DNA of 64,000 nucleotides, taken from Cohnella phaseoli. Lineage in GTDB: Bacteria; Bacillota; Bacilli; Paenibacillales; Paenibacillaceae. The translations under genes were made by a program, and so were the position numbers. Where the stretch lies: assembly GCF_003386235.1 (NCBI RefSeq), contig NZ_QRDZ01000037.1, positions 1 to 64,000 of the forward strand. The letters run 5' to 3'. The notes under the pieces are model-generated. The model worked only from the letters and a program-made list of their open reading frames with translations, did not search any database and was not told the origin of the DNA. Positions 15,916 through 25,510 of the stretch are shown here, piece by piece (position 1 is the first letter of the stretch; each line of letters opens with the position of its first letter).

Positions 15916-18246
15916 GTGTTCGGGAAGCTTCGTTTCTTCCGCAGCATGAGCTATCAAACCAAGCTGCTGACCGTCACTTTGTTTCTCAGTCTGTTTCCGG
16001 TCTTGCTTCTGGGCTATGCATCCTCTTATTTGTCAGTCCGGAGCGTTCAGGAGGAAGTGGACAACAACCACCGGATCATTCTCGAGCAAATCGAGTATCA
16101 GTTGAACGCTTTTCTCTCCGATCTGAAGGTGTCCACCTTGCAAATATCCGAGGATTTGATTGTGCGCGATTCTTTTCTGGCCGGCATCTCCCATAGCGCC
16201 TTCCGTCCGACGATGAGCATGATCGATACGCTGAAAAAATATCGGAGCGTGACCCGAATTCCGTTCGGCGTCACGCTTCTGTATCCGAACCATCGCCAGG
16301 CCTATTCTACGCAAACCGGATTGTCGGGAATCGATGCCCGGTACTACAGCTCGATTATGAAAGTGATCGACCCCGGCTACATGGGAATTACGATCATTTC
16401 GCCCTATACGTACGAGAATCAAAAAGACCTGCTGATCCTCAAGCCGGTATCGATCGAGAACGCGATTGACGGCGTCGTGGTCCTGCATGTGGATATTACC
16501 AAGTTTTATGAATATCTTCGCCGGATCGACATCGGCAGCACGGTCGTACTGGTCGTGGACGGACAAGGACGTATCGTACTCAGCCCGCACGCGGAAGAGA
16601 TTGGAGCGCGGCTATCGAGCACTTCAAGTCTATATGCGTACTGGACCAGTCCGGAAGCGACCTCCGGAATTTCCGAGCTTCGGGGAGAAAAGTACAGCGT
16701 AACGTCGTTTAAGTCCGACCAGAACGCATGGACGTACGTGGCCATGACGCCGAGCCGGGAGTTGAACGCCAAAGCCTGGAAAATGGAGCGTTTGACCTGG
16801 ACGATGGTGGCGGTAATCGTCGCCGTATGGGGATGCATCGCGTTCGTGGGCTACCTCCGGATGTATTCGCCGATACGACGAATCTCCATGAAGCTGACGC
16901 CTGTGGCGGGGACCAAGAAAGACAGCGTCCGCATTATCGATTCGTACGTCAGCGACATGCTGGAGACGAACCAGCGGCTCAGCGGCCAACTGCTGGAGCA
17001 GCTGCCGCTGATGCAGGAAAGCGTAATTCTCCAATTGCTTCACGACAATCTGTCCGAGTCCGAATTGCTGGAACGAATGAAGCAATTGGATATGGCTTTT
17101 CAAGGAGAATGGTTTTTCACAGGCATTGTCGAGATCGATTCGCTGCACGAATTCATGCAAATGTACAAGCAGAAAGACCGAACCTCAATGCTGAACGAGC
17201 TGCAGGCGATGCTTCGCGGAGTATTCGAAGCGAACTATACATGCATTACAGTCAATCCTCAGCCGGGCCGGATCGCTTTTATCGTATTGACGGGAAGGAC
17301 GGATGCGGCTACGGAGGAGGAGATTGGAGCCATCGGCTCGGAAATCCGCCGAAAGACGCGCGAGCAGTTCAAGTTTACCGTCACGGCTGCGATCGCGCCG
17401 CCTGTCCGTTATTTGCACGAAATCGGCAGGAGCTACCAATTGGCGCAGGAATACTTGGGCTTTCGGCATCTGCTCGGCAGCGACGTGACGATTACCCGCA
17501 AGGATGTCGTGCAGTCGGACCGGATACAGCCGGCCGACCGGATTACGGCGAAATGGTACAAGCGGATTCTGACCAGCATGTCGGAGGGAGACATCGCGCT
17601 GGCCGAGAAGCAGTTCAACCAGATGTTCGCCGCGCTGCCCGGGCATCTGCCCGACTTCAGGATGATCAAGGGAATTCTGACTTACTTCCTGGAGGAGATC
17701 GATCAGCTGGTGTGCGATGTGCAAGGGCTGACGCTTCAGGATCTGCTCGGCTGGAACCCGTACACGGAGCTGTATCAGCAGAATTCCCTGGGCAGCGCGC
17801 ATAAGTGGTTCGCCAATCGCTTCTTTCCATCGATCAAACAGCATATTGACCGGATGACGAAGGACAAAAGCCGCCGGATTGCCGACGAAACCTTGAAGTA
17901 TATCCATGAGCATTACGATCAGGATTTTTCTCTGCAGCAGCTTGCGGGAGAGTTCGGAGTGTCTTCCTCGCAGCTCAGTCGTTTCTTCAAGCAGGCGATG
18001 AACGTCAATTTCGTCGACTACGTCGTCCATTACCGGATTTCGAAAGCGAAGGAATGGCTGGTGTATACGGAGATGTCGATCAAGGAAATTTCCGACAAGC
18101 TCAGATATACGACCAGCCAGAACTTCACCCGCGTGTTCAAGCAGATTACGGGCGTCCCTCCGGGCAAATACAGAAACGATTACAGACTGCATGGCGGACA
18201 GCCAGTCAAGCAAGAAGAAGAGGAAGAGGATAAGGACCTGCAATGA
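15916..18246 (+). CDS. membrane-bound AraC-family transcriptional regulator
   Basis: This one-component regulator of about 776 residues has a transmembrane helix near the N-terminus (LLTVTLFLSLFPVLLLGY), an extracellular sensing region of about 250 residues and a second helix around residues 293-313. A long cytoplasmic part ends in an AraC-type double helix-turn-helix (about 670-770; SSSQLSRFFKQAMNVNF, then SQNFTRVFKQITGVPPGKYR). Such proteins sense a sugar outside and activate the neighbouring transporter. GTG 15916 is chosen because GAAGGGGGG ends 6 bases upstream; in-frame starts at 15850 and 15898 lack a site. The gene ends in its own terminator before the transporter genes. Confidence 0.88.
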   Translation: MFGKLRFFRSMSYQTKLLTVTLFLSLFPVLLLGYASSYLSVRSVQEEVDNNHRIILEQIEYQLNAFLSDLKVSTLQISEDLIVRDSFLAGISHSAFRPTMSMIDTLKKYRSVTRIPFGVTLLYPNHRQAYSTQTGLSGIDARYYSSIMKVIDPGYMGITIISPYTYENQKDLLILKPVSIENAIDGVVVLHVDITKFYEYLRRIDIGSTVVLVVDGQGRIVLSPHAEEIGARLSSTSSLYAYWTSPEATSGISELRGEKYSVTSFKSDQNAWTYVAMTPSRELNAKAWKMERLTWTMVAVIVAVWGCIAFVGYLRMYSPIRRISMKLTPVAGTKKDSVRIIDSYVSDMLETNQRLSGQLLEQLPLMQESVILQLLHDNLSESELLERMKQLDMAFQGEWFFTGIVEIDSLHEFMQMYKQKDRTSMLNELQAMLRGVFEANYTCITVNPQPGRIAFIVLTGRTDAATEEEIGAIGSEIRRKTREQFKFTVTAAIAPPVRYLHEIGRSYQLAQEYLGFRHLLGSDVTITRKDVVQSDRIQPADRITAKWYKRILTSMSEGDIALAEKQFNQMFAALPGHLPDFRMIKGILTYFLEEIDQLVCDVQGLTLQDLLGWNPYTELYQQNSLGSAHKWFANRFFPSIKQHIDRMTKDKSRRIADETLKYIHEHYDQDFSLQQLAGEFGVSSSQLSRFFKQAMNVNFVDYVVHYRISKAKEWLVYTEMSIKEISDKLRYTTSQNFTRVFKQITGVPPGKYRNDYRLHGGQPVKQEEEEEDKDLQ

Positions 18247-18267
18247 AGTGCAGCCTTATCCTTTTTT
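18228..18267 (+). terminator. intrinsic terminator after the AraC regulator gene
   Basis: GGATAAGG at 18228-18235 pairs with CCTTATCC at 18254-18261, extended by TGCA/TGCA inside, and is followed by TTTTTT. The left arm lies within the last codons of the regulator gene. The transporter operon starting at 18379 therefore needs its own promoter. Confidence 0.85.
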
Positions 18268-18378
18268 GTACCGATGTTTCGTGTTTTGCGCGCCGTGGTC
18301 GGCAAATTTAGAGACTTTCGCGTTGCAATTGGGGGGCGCTATAGTCGGCCTATACGAGATAGAAGGGAGGGTAACGGG

Positions 18379-19323
18379 TTGAAAAGAGCGGGACGGGCGC
18401 TGGCCGCCCCAGGTTCGATGAAATCGCTTGGCCGGGAAATCGCGAGGAACAAGTATATCTATTTGATATTGCTTCCCGGCCTGCTGTACTACGCGGTGTT
18501 CAACTATGCGCCGATGTACGGCATCCAGCTCGCGTTCAAGGATTTTCGGGCAAGCGCGGGCATTTGGGGAAGCCCTTTCGTGGGGCTGAAGCATTACGAG
18601 TATATTTTTCAGGATCAGGATTTTTGGCGGGCGTTCAAAAATACGATCATCATCAGCTTCAGCCGGATTTTGTTTCAATTCCCGGTGCCGATCGTACTGG
18701 CGCTGCTGCTGAACGAGTTAAGGGAAGGAAAATACAAAAAAACGCTGCAAACCATTTTTACGTTCCCGAACTTTCTTTCCTGGGTTATCGTTTCAGGCAT
18801 GGTGCTGAACGTTTTCGGATCTGAAGGCGCTGTCAATCATTTTCTGTCCTTGTTCGGCGTGTCTGAGCAGATGTTTATGGCCAACCAGGATTTGTTTCGT
18901 CCGCTGATTTACATTTCGGATATCTGGAAAAGCGCGGGCTGGACGGCGATCATCTACCTGGCTACGATCGCCTCGATCAGTCCGGAGCTGTACGAGGCCT
19001 CTTATATGGACGGGGCCAACCGTTTCCAGCGGATGTTGTATATCACCTGGCCGGGCATCCGCTCCGCCGTTGTATTGATGCTGCTGCTGTCCGTCGGCAA
19101 TACGATGAACGCGGGCTTCGATCAGATTTTCAATATGTACAATCCCGCCGTTTTGCCGGTAAGCGACATTCTGGACACGTATATTTACAGAATTACCTTC
19201 CAGACGTCCGGGGACTTCGGATTCAGCACCGCTGTCGGATTGTTCAAATCGCTTATTAACTTCGTGCTGCTGATTGTGTTCGATCGTCTGGCCAAGGGGG
19301 TCGGCGAACGAGGCATTTTCTGA
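18379..19323 (+). CDS. ABC transporter permease, LplB-like
   Basis: This CUT1 permease of 314 residues shows the EAA loop YEASYMDGANRFQRM followed by TWPGI. The start is taken at TTG 18379 because AGGGAGG at 18364-18370 lies 8 bases upstream. A longer frame to ATG 18274 would read back through the region just after the regulator's terminator and has no site. It is the first gene of an operon with a second permease, a binding protein, an ADP-ribosylglycohydrolase and a secreted glycosidase-like protein. The AraC membrane regulator upstream is its probable activator. Confidence 0.87.
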   Translation: MKRAGRALAAPGSMKSLGREIARNKYIYLILLPGLLYYAVFNYAPMYGIQLAFKDFRASAGIWGSPFVGLKHYEYIFQDQDFWRAFKNTIIISFSRILFQFPVPIVLALLLNELREGKYKKTLQTIFTFPNFLSWVIVSGMVLNVFGSEGAVNHFLSLFGVSEQMFMANQDLFRPLIYISDIWKSAGWTAIIYLATIASISPELYEASYMDGANRFQRMLYITWPGIRSAVVLMLLLSVGNTMNAGFDQIFNMYNPAVLPVSDILDTYIYRITFQTSGDFGFSTAVGLFKSLINFVLLIVFDRLAKGVGERGIF

Positions 19324-19341
19324 CGAAAAGGAGGTACGAAA

Positions 19342-20232
19342 GTGAACGATACGCCATTGTCCGGCGGGCAGGTCAGAAAAATCAACTGGTTCTACATCCT
19401 GAACATCGTGGTATTAAGCCTGTGGGCGTTGACCATTCTATATCCGTTCTACAATGCGATTCTTATTTCGCTGGTGTCGCAGAAGGAATATATGATGACG
19501 CCGTTTATGCTGTTTCCCAAAAATATAACGTTCGACGCGTATACCTATATTTTCAACAGCTCGCGCATCTATCACGGGTATCGGAATACGCTGCTCATTT
19601 TGCTGATCGGCGTTCCCTTCAATATGCTGACAACCGCCTTCACTGCTTATGCGCTGTCGCGGGACCGCTTTCCGGGAAAGAAAGCCATTACGGCGCTTGT
19701 CGTGTTCACGATGTACTTCAGCGGAGGACTGATCCCGCTGTACTTGTTGGTCAGGGATCTCGGCCTGATGAACAGCCCGGCTTCCGTAATCCTTGTATAC
19801 GGAGCCAATACGTTCTATCTGCTGCTTATGCGCAGCTACTTCCTGGAAATCCCCGCAGCGCTGGAGGAATCGGCCAAAATCGACGGGGCCAACGATCTGG
19901 TCATTCTGCTGCGGATTATGTTGCCGCTGGCTTTGCCGATCGTCGCGACGGTTACCCTGTTCTTCTCGGTCGACCGCTGGAACGAATGGTTCAACGCGAT
20001 GCTGTTCCTTCGAGAAGGAGAGAAATGGCCGCTGCAGCTGGTGCTTAGAAGCATCGTCATGTCCACGATCGACGATATCGGAAGCCGCAACGTTTCCATT
20101 CGCAAGACGGTGTTCGAGGACGGCGTGAAGATGGCGGCCGTGTTTATTACGATGGCACCCATCATGTTCACGTATCCTTTCTTACAGAAGTACTTCATAA
20201 AGGGAATTTTGATCGGGTCGGTCAAATCGTGA
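19342..20232 (+). CDS. ABC transporter permease, LplC-like
   Basis: This partner permease of 296 residues starts with GTG behind a perfect AAAGGAGG seven bases away. It has six predicted helices, the EAA loop EESAKIDGANDLVIL and the LplC-type ending FIKGILIGSVKS. It pairs with the 18379-19323 product to form the membrane channel. There are 18 bases between the two genes. The ATPase is not encoded here. Confidence 0.9.
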   Translation: MNDTPLSGGQVRKINWFYILNIVVLSLWALTILYPFYNAILISLVSQKEYMMTPFMLFPKNITFDAYTYIFNSSRIYHGYRNTLLILLIGVPFNMLTTAFTAYALSRDRFPGKKAITALVVFTMYFSGGLIPLYLLVRDLGLMNSPASVILVYGANTFYLLLMRSYFLEIPAALEESAKIDGANDLVILLRIMLPLALPIVATVTLFFSVDRWNEWFNAMLFLREGEKWPLQLVLRSIVMSTIDDIGSRNVSIRKTVFEDGVKMAAVFITMAPIMFTYPFLQKYFIKGILIGSVKS

Positions 20233-20267
20233 GTCCGAGAGACAAAAAACACTAGGAGGCAACATCG

Positions 20268-21920
20268 ATGAAGAGTAACAGGAAATGGGCTATGATGTGC
20301 TGCGCGGTGATCGCATTTGCCGCGATCTTGTCAGCGTGTTCGTCCGACAAACCGAACGCGTCGTCATCCCCTTCGGCGACGGGAACGCCGACGTCTTCCG
20401 GCAGTTCGGGCAACGGGAACGCCGCGGGCAAATTCGAGAAAAGGATTACGTTCTCCGCGACGTCCGTCGATCTGAGCGACGACGGAAACTATATGAACGA
20501 CGAAATTTACAAGGCTTTCGACGCCAAGTTCAATTTCGAGTACAAGCTCATTCCGCTAAGCTGGGATAATTGGGTCGAACGCGACCGGATCTGGATCAAC
20601 TCCGGGGATATGCCCGACATGATGTTCTGGAACTTCGATTTTAAGGACTATGTCAATTTCTCCAAACAAGGACTGATCAAACCTCTGCCGGCCGATTACG
20701 AGCAGAAATATCCGAATCTGGCTAGTGCCATGGCCAAGACGGGTCTTTCGGATTACCTGAAGACGCTTGACCCGGAAGGCAGGGTCTATATGGTTCCGAA
20801 CGTCATCTACAATACGCCGGTGACGGAGACGACCGACCTCGTGCTGGATGCCAAGGTGCTGTATTATCGCAAGGATTGGGCGCAGCAAGCGGGCATTCAG
20901 CTCGGCGACACCGTCACGGCGGAGCAAATCGCCGAGCTAGGCAATGCATTCGTCCAGCAAGATTCGGGCGGCAACGGAGCGGGACGCACGATCGGGCTCT
21001 CGTCTCAACCGTACCAGCTTTACAGCGCTTTCGTTCAGACGCACAACTCCTTTTACAACCAGTTTCACAAAGTCGACAGCGGTCAATATGTATGGGGAAG
21101 CGCGGAAGATTCCACGTTCGAAGGAATCAAGAGCTTCGCCCAATATTTCAAACAGGGATTCATCGATAAGGATTACTACACGTTCAAGAGCAAAGAGCAT
21201 TACGACAAATTCGATACCGGCATCAGCGGCATGTTCATCGATGGAGCTTCTGCGGCGAATGTCAACGAAAGATACCAAGCGTTCGCGAAGGCCAATCCCG
21301 GCGCGAATCCGGAGGAAGCGATCGGACTCGCGACCATTGTCGGGCCCGACGGCAAATTCCACGGTCAGCAAAATATTCTGAACTACTGGGCGGGAGAAGT
21401 GTTTAATCCGAAAATTGACGACGAGACGTTCGACCGGATCTTGTCGATTCTCGACTACATCGCGACGGATGAAGGACAGCGCCTGATCTTTGCCGGCGTA
21501 GAAGGCAAGGACTACAAGATGGAAGGAGATAAGCTGGTCATTACCCGGGAGAAGGACGAGCAGGGCAACTTCAAGTATATGGGCGACTTGTACCCTTCCT
21601 ATTACTTCTTCTACACGAAGATCGTGCTGCCCGACGACTGGTCGGCCCGCGACCCTTCCTTGGCGGACGGCGTAAGGGACACGGCGGTCAAGATGTTCCG
21701 GGTAAAAGAGAAGATTACGGACTTGATTCCACCGGATTACGACGTCATGTTCTTGTCCGCTCCGAACAAGGACAAATTTAATATTTCGATCGACGACGCG
21801 ATCACGCAGATCATTCTGGAGAAAAAAGATATCGATACGCAATGGGCGGATTGGAAAAAATCCGTACAACCCAAAGTCGATGCCGTGCTTAAGGAAATCA
21901 ACGGCGCGCTTGCGAAATAA
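20268..21920 (+). CDS. solute-binding lipoprotein, LplA-like
   Basis: This extracellular binding protein of 550 residues has the lipobox L-S-A-C with lipidated cysteine 24 and a Ser/Thr/Gly-rich tether. It then shows aromatic-rich segments typical of large oligosaccharide-binding proteins. AGGAGG lies just upstream of the ATG. It is the third gene of the 18379-25045 operon. The ligand is unknown; the presence of a secreted DUF4434 glycosidase-like protein in the same operon suggests a plant or microbial glycan fragment, which is inference. Confidence 0.88.
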   Translation: MKSNRKWAMMCCAVIAFAAILSACSSDKPNASSSPSATGTPTSSGSSGNGNAAGKFEKRITFSATSVDLSDDGNYMNDEIYKAFDAKFNFEYKLIPLSWDNWVERDRIWINSGDMPDMMFWNFDFKDYVNFSKQGLIKPLPADYEQKYPNLASAMAKTGLSDYLKTLDPEGRVYMVPNVIYNTPVTETTDLVLDAKVLYYRKDWAQQAGIQLGDTVTAEQIAELGNAFVQQDSGGNGAGRTIGLSSQPYQLYSAFVQTHNSFYNQFHKVDSGQYVWGSAEDSTFEGIKSFAQYFKQGFIDKDYYTFKSKEHYDKFDTGISGMFIDGASAANVNERYQAFAKANPGANPEEAIGLATIVGPDGKFHGQQNILNYWAGEVFNPKIDDETFDRILSILDYIATDEGQRLIFAGVEGKDYKMEGDKLVITREKDEQGNFKYMGDLYPSYYFFYTKIVLPDDWSARDPSLADGVRDTAVKMFRVKEKITDLIPPDYDVMFLSAPNKDKFNISIDDAITQIILEKKDIDTQWADWKKSVQPKVDAVLKEINGALAK

Positions 21921-21945
21921 ACCGAGAAAGGTTGAGGATGACTCT

Positions 21946-23277
21946 ATGCTTCCGTCTTACCCCATACTGCGAGGCCAACTACAGGGCGTTATCTCGAACA
22001 AGCAGCAGCAAGGCCACCAAGTCGAAGGACTGCTGGGCCGTCTGGAGGCATTGCCGGACAGCTACGACGCATTGGCGGAATTCGCCGCGCAGCTCGTCAA
22101 GCTCCCTCTTCGCGAGGATTGGCCCTACTCGGAGCCGAGCGATCTGGACGAGATCCGGGCCGAATCGGATCCGTCGCGCCCCATGGAAATCGGTTCATTG
22201 ACGGAGACCGAGCGAGCGGCTCGCGCGGAGACGGCATTTCTATCGTCTTTGTGCGGCTGCATGCTGGGCAAGCCGATCGAAGAATATCCGTTCGCCACGC
22301 TGGACGATGTCCGCCAAGCGCTGGAGGAGATCGGCGAATGGCCGCTGAACGATTATATTTCCGAACGCATGCTGGACGTCTATGGCCGCCGCAACATCTC
22401 GTGGACGGAGACCGTCCGCGAGCGAATTGCCTTCGTCGCGCCGGACGACGACATTACGTATACGATCATGGGCATGCTATTGCTGGAAAAACACGGAACC
22501 GGTTTCTCCAAGGATGACATCCGTAAGCTGTGGCTCGACTATTTGCCGATCCAGCAAACCTGGGGACCGGAGCGGGGCATGCTGCTGAAGGCGGGGCTTG
22601 AATCCTTGCAGCCTCAGCCGGAGCTGAACATTGAAGATTGGCCCGATTTCCTGAACCCCGGCGAAGAGTTATGCGGTGCGCTTATTAGGGCCGACGCCTA
22701 CGGCTATGCCTGCTTGGGCAAGCCGGAGCTGGCCGCCGAATTGGCCTGGCGGGACGCCAGCTGGACGCACCGGCGCACGGGCATCTACGGGACGATGTTC
22801 GTCGCGGCGGCGATCGCGGCAGCGCCGGTCGTATCCGATCGTCTCGGTATTTTCGAGACGGCCCTCAAGTTCGTGCCGCAGCGGAGCCGGTTCTACAAAA
22901 TCGCCGCGGATTCGCTGGAGGAAATCGGCCGGGCGACCGACTGGATAGACGGTTATTACCGAGTTCATAACAAATACAAGGAATATTCGGCCTGCTGCGT
23001 TTATCAGGAAATCGGGACGCTGATTAATACGCTGCGCTTTGCAGAGAGCATCGGGGACGGCATCTGCAAGCAGGTTAGCCAGGGCAACGATACGGATAGC
23101 TTCGGCGCGACGGCCGGATCGATTCTGGGCGCTTATTTCGGGCCCGACGGGCTGGATCAACGCTGGCTGGCGCCTTTTGGCGACAAAATTATCACGAGCA
23201 TGGGCACGTTCACGGAAGGATCGATCGCACGGCTAGCGAAGCGCATGGCGGCTTTACCAAAACTTATTCAAGGATAA
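21946..23277 (+). CDS. ADP-ribosylglycohydrolase family protein
   Basis: This cytoplasmic protein of 443 residues carries the two metal-binding signatures of the ADP-ribosylglycohydrolase (DraG/ARH) fold: PDDDITYT at about residues 166-173 and QGNDTDSFGATAGSILGA at about 379-396. The acidic residues in these would bind two magnesium ions. Characterised members remove ADP-ribose from proteins, but members in sugar operons may act on small N- or O-glycosides of ribose. That is a plausible reading here because it sits between a transporter and a secreted glycosidase. The N-terminal 75 residues are an extension without recognised motifs. The start ATG 21946 follows the binding-protein stop by 25 bases. 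Confidence 0.83.
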   Translation: MLPSYPILRGQLQGVISNKQQQGHQVEGLLGRLEALPDSYDALAEFAAQLVKLPLREDWPYSEPSDLDEIRAESDPSRPMEIGSLTETERAARAETAFLSSLCGCMLGKPIEEYPFATLDDVRQALEEIGEWPLNDYISERMLDVYGRRNISWTETVRERIAFVAPDDDITYTIMGMLLLEKHGTGFSKDDIRKLWLDYLPIQQTWGPERGMLLKAGLESLQPQPELNIEDWPDFLNPGEELCGALIRADAYGYACLGKPELAAELAWRDASWTHRRTGIYGTMFVAAAIAAAPVVSDRLGIFETALKFVPQRSRFYKIAADSLEEIGRATDWIDGYYRVHNKYKEYSACCVYQEIGTLINTLRFAESIGDGICKQVSQGNDTDSFGATAGSILGAYFGPDGLDQRWLAPFGDKIITSMGTFTEGSIARLAKRMAALPKLIQG

Positions 23278-23296
23278 GAGATGGGGGAGAAGGTCC

Positions 23297-25045
23297 GTGA
23301 AAAAAGCAATCTTGGCGATGTTGACATTGATTCTGCTTTCGCTGTCTTTTTTCGATGCTTCATACGCGAGCGCCGGAAGCAAGAAAGGCAGGCCGATCGC
23401 GCAAGGCACGTTCATTCAGAAAGAGCTGGTCAGAACGTGGGATGACGCCCGATGGCAAAGCGAGTTCAAGTATCTGAAGGAAGCGGGAATGCGCTATATC
23501 ATTTTGGCGCCTACCGGCTACAGCTCAGGCGGCGGACCGACGCAGACGATCTATCCGTCCGATCGGTTCGAAATGGAGCCGGGGTATCCCGATCTGGTCG
23601 ACAATATTTTGCGGAACGCGGAGAAAGCGGGCTTCAAGGTTTTCCTTGGGCTGAACTTCGACGGGGACTGGTGGAGCAAATCGGCGCGGGACCCTCAATG
23701 GCTGAACGCCAAAATGGAAGAGGGCAATCTGATTGCCGACGAGCTGTACAAAAAATATTACCGTAAATACCGGAAGGCGTTCTACGGCTGGTACTGGGTG
23801 TGGGAAGTCGACAATTTGAATTTCCCGACGAGCGCGGATCAGCGAGCGCTGGCGGATGCGATCAACCTCAATCTGCGTCATGTGAATCAGTTGAACGCTC
23901 GTCTGCCCTTTATGCTGTGCCCCTTCATGAACGCCGCTATCGGGGAACCGGAAGCCTACAAGCAGATGTGGATCAACATGTTCAAGATGACGGATTTTCG
24001 CAAGGGCGACATTTTCGCTCCGCAGGACAGCGTTGGGGCCGGCGGATTAAACATGGACAATTTTACGGAGTGGTTCAAAGCGCTGCGTCAAGCCGTTAAT
24101 ACGAAGAAAGGACTGAAGTTCTGGTCCGACGCGGAGACATTCGATCATCGCGACTGGTCAAGCGCGCCGATCTCCCGTTTCGTGGACCAACTGAAGGGGG
24201 TGCAGCCCTATGTCGACGGCATTATCACTTTCGCTTACAGCCATTATTACAGTCCTAATGTCGGCAAGGCTGCCTACCATCGGGCATACGTCAATTACGT
24301 TCGGACCGGCTTTGTGGAATCCGAAGCGCCTCCCGCCCCTGCAGACCTGTCGGCGGTAACGGACAACTCGGCGACCGTAAGGCTAGAATGGTCTCCGGTT
24401 CAAGATCCGGGGGTAGTCGGCTATCGAATATACCGTAACGATGTCCTGCTTAACGCATCCTTGAACCAGACGACCTTCTTTGCCGACAGATCGGCGGAGC
24501 CGCTGACCGAATACACGTATCAAGTGAGCTCCGTCGATGCGGCAGGCAACGAATCGGAACGCTCTGCCGGCTTTATCGTAACGACGCCGCAGCGTCTGGA
24601 GAATCTGGCGGCGAATCGGCCTTATACGGCAAGCGAGCCGGCTCATGCCAACTATCCGGACACGGACGCCAAGGAGTTGACTGACGGCATTCGCGCCGAC
24701 AGCACTTACGCTCATGCCGCATGGCAGGGAAGATACTTGGCCGAGCCGTATTCCGTCACCGTGGATTTGGGAAGCCTCAGGAGCTTGACGGAGGTGAGCG
24801 TCGGGTTTCTGCAGGATCTTCCGGTAGGGATCATTCTACCGCAATCGGTCGCTTACTTCGTCTCGGACGATAACGCCAGCTTCACGAAAATCGGAGAGGT
24901 CGCGAAGCCGGACAACGCCTCTACGGATTCGCAGACTTACGAATACAAGCTGCAAGGTATGTCCAACACTGCCGGCCGTTACGTCAGGATAGAAGTCGAC
25001 AGCGCTGGCGCCTGGAGCTTTATGGACGAAATAGAGGTCAGGTAA
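23297..25045 (+). CDS. secreted DUF4434-type glycosidase-like protein with FN3 and discoidin domains
   Basis: This exported protein of 582 residues has a signal peptide (about 1-27) and a TIM-barrel-like DUF4434 region (about 35-330; G-T-F-I-Q near the start and YGWYWVWEVDN in the middle). A fibronectin type III domain (about 340-430) and a C-terminal F5/8 type C (discoidin or CBM32-like) domain (about 435-582) follow. DUF4434 proteins are related to glycoside hydrolases, but no activity is established for this group. Acidic residues in WEVD and in FWSDAETFD are candidate catalytic positions. It is the last gene of the operon and is followed at once by a MITE-like element. Confidence 0.78.
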   Translation: MKKAILAMLTLILLSLSFFDASYASAGSKKGRPIAQGTFIQKELVRTWDDARWQSEFKYLKEAGMRYIILAPTGYSSGGGPTQTIYPSDRFEMEPGYPDLVDNILRNAEKAGFKVFLGLNFDGDWWSKSARDPQWLNAKMEEGNLIADELYKKYYRKYRKAFYGWYWVWEVDNLNFPTSADQRALADAINLNLRHVNQLNARLPFMLCPFMNAAIGEPEAYKQMWINMFKMTDFRKGDIFAPQDSVGAGGLNMDNFTEWFKALRQAVNTKKGLKFWSDAETFDHRDWSSAPISRFVDQLKGVQPYVDGIITFAYSHYYSPNVGKAAYHRAYVNYVRTGFVESEAPPAPADLSAVTDNSATVRLEWSPVQDPGVVGYRIYRNDVLLNASLNQTTFFADRSAEPLTEYTYQVSSVDAAGNESERSAGFIVTTPQRLENLAANRPYTASEPAHANYPDTDAKELTDGIRADSTYAHAAWQGRYLAEPYSVTVDLGSLRSLTEVSVGFLQDLPVGIILPQSVAYFVSDDNASFTKIGEVAKPDNASTDSQTYEYKLQGMSNTAGRYVRIEVDSAGAWSFMDEIEVR

Positions 25046-25046
25046 A

Positions 25047-25474
25047 GGGCTGTCTCATAGGCACTTTAAGTTGCTCTGCGAGATAATCGATAATAAACCT
25101 CCCTCTGATGCTATACGCTCCTGAAATTTGAATGGGTAAACCCGTTACAATGTGATTTCAGGAGCGTATGAGGCAGTCTGCGGGCTAATCATGATCCCTA
25201 ACACTTTCAGATAATTACCGGTAGTGATCCGTATAATCATCGACGACGCTTAAGCGACATACAACCCTTGAATTTGGTCAACTTTGTACCGTTTTCCCTA
25301 CAAACCTCCACAATTTGAGTCCGATTCAAGCTACTTTGTACGATTTTCCGAACAAACATTCCCGTTTTGAGTCTGATTCAAGTTACTTTGTACGATTTTC
25401 CGGCTAATTTCCCTGCGTAAACTTTTGTGTGCAAATAGATAGATCCGCAGTAAAAGTTCCCTATGAGACAGCCC
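25047..25474. mobile_element. 428-bp MITE-like element with terminal inverted repeats
   Basis: The left end GGGCTGTCTCATAGG (25047-25061) is repeated inverted at the right end as CCTATGAGACAGCCC, and the match extends inward through ACTTT with small gaps. Such GGGCTGTCTCA ends are common on Firmicute insertion sequences. No transposase is encoded. Inside are a 15-bp perfect inverted repeat (25113-25127 with 25155-25169, loop containing GGGTAAACCC) and a 52-bp tandem repeat. It fills the whole gap between the DUF4434 gene and the ubiquitin-SLH gene. Confidence 0.75.
25279..25404. repeat. 52-bp direct repeat, about 2.4 copies, inside the MITE
   Basis: Units begin at 25279, 25331 and 25383 (partial). 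Each has ACTTTGTAC, GTTTTCC or GATTTTCC, and TTTGAGTCNGATTCAAG. The repeats sit near the right end of the 428-bp element and may be an internal expansion or transposase-binding sites. With adjacent identical-length units and no spacers, they are not a CRISPR. Confidence 0.75.
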
Positions 25475-25510
25475 CTTTTCCTTCAGAGTAAAGTTCTGAA
25501 TTGTGAGTAG

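Noticed and set aside
25279-25404. Possible CRISPR array
   Set aside because: Only 2.4 units of 52 bp lie directly adjacent with no unique spacers, and no cas genes are near.
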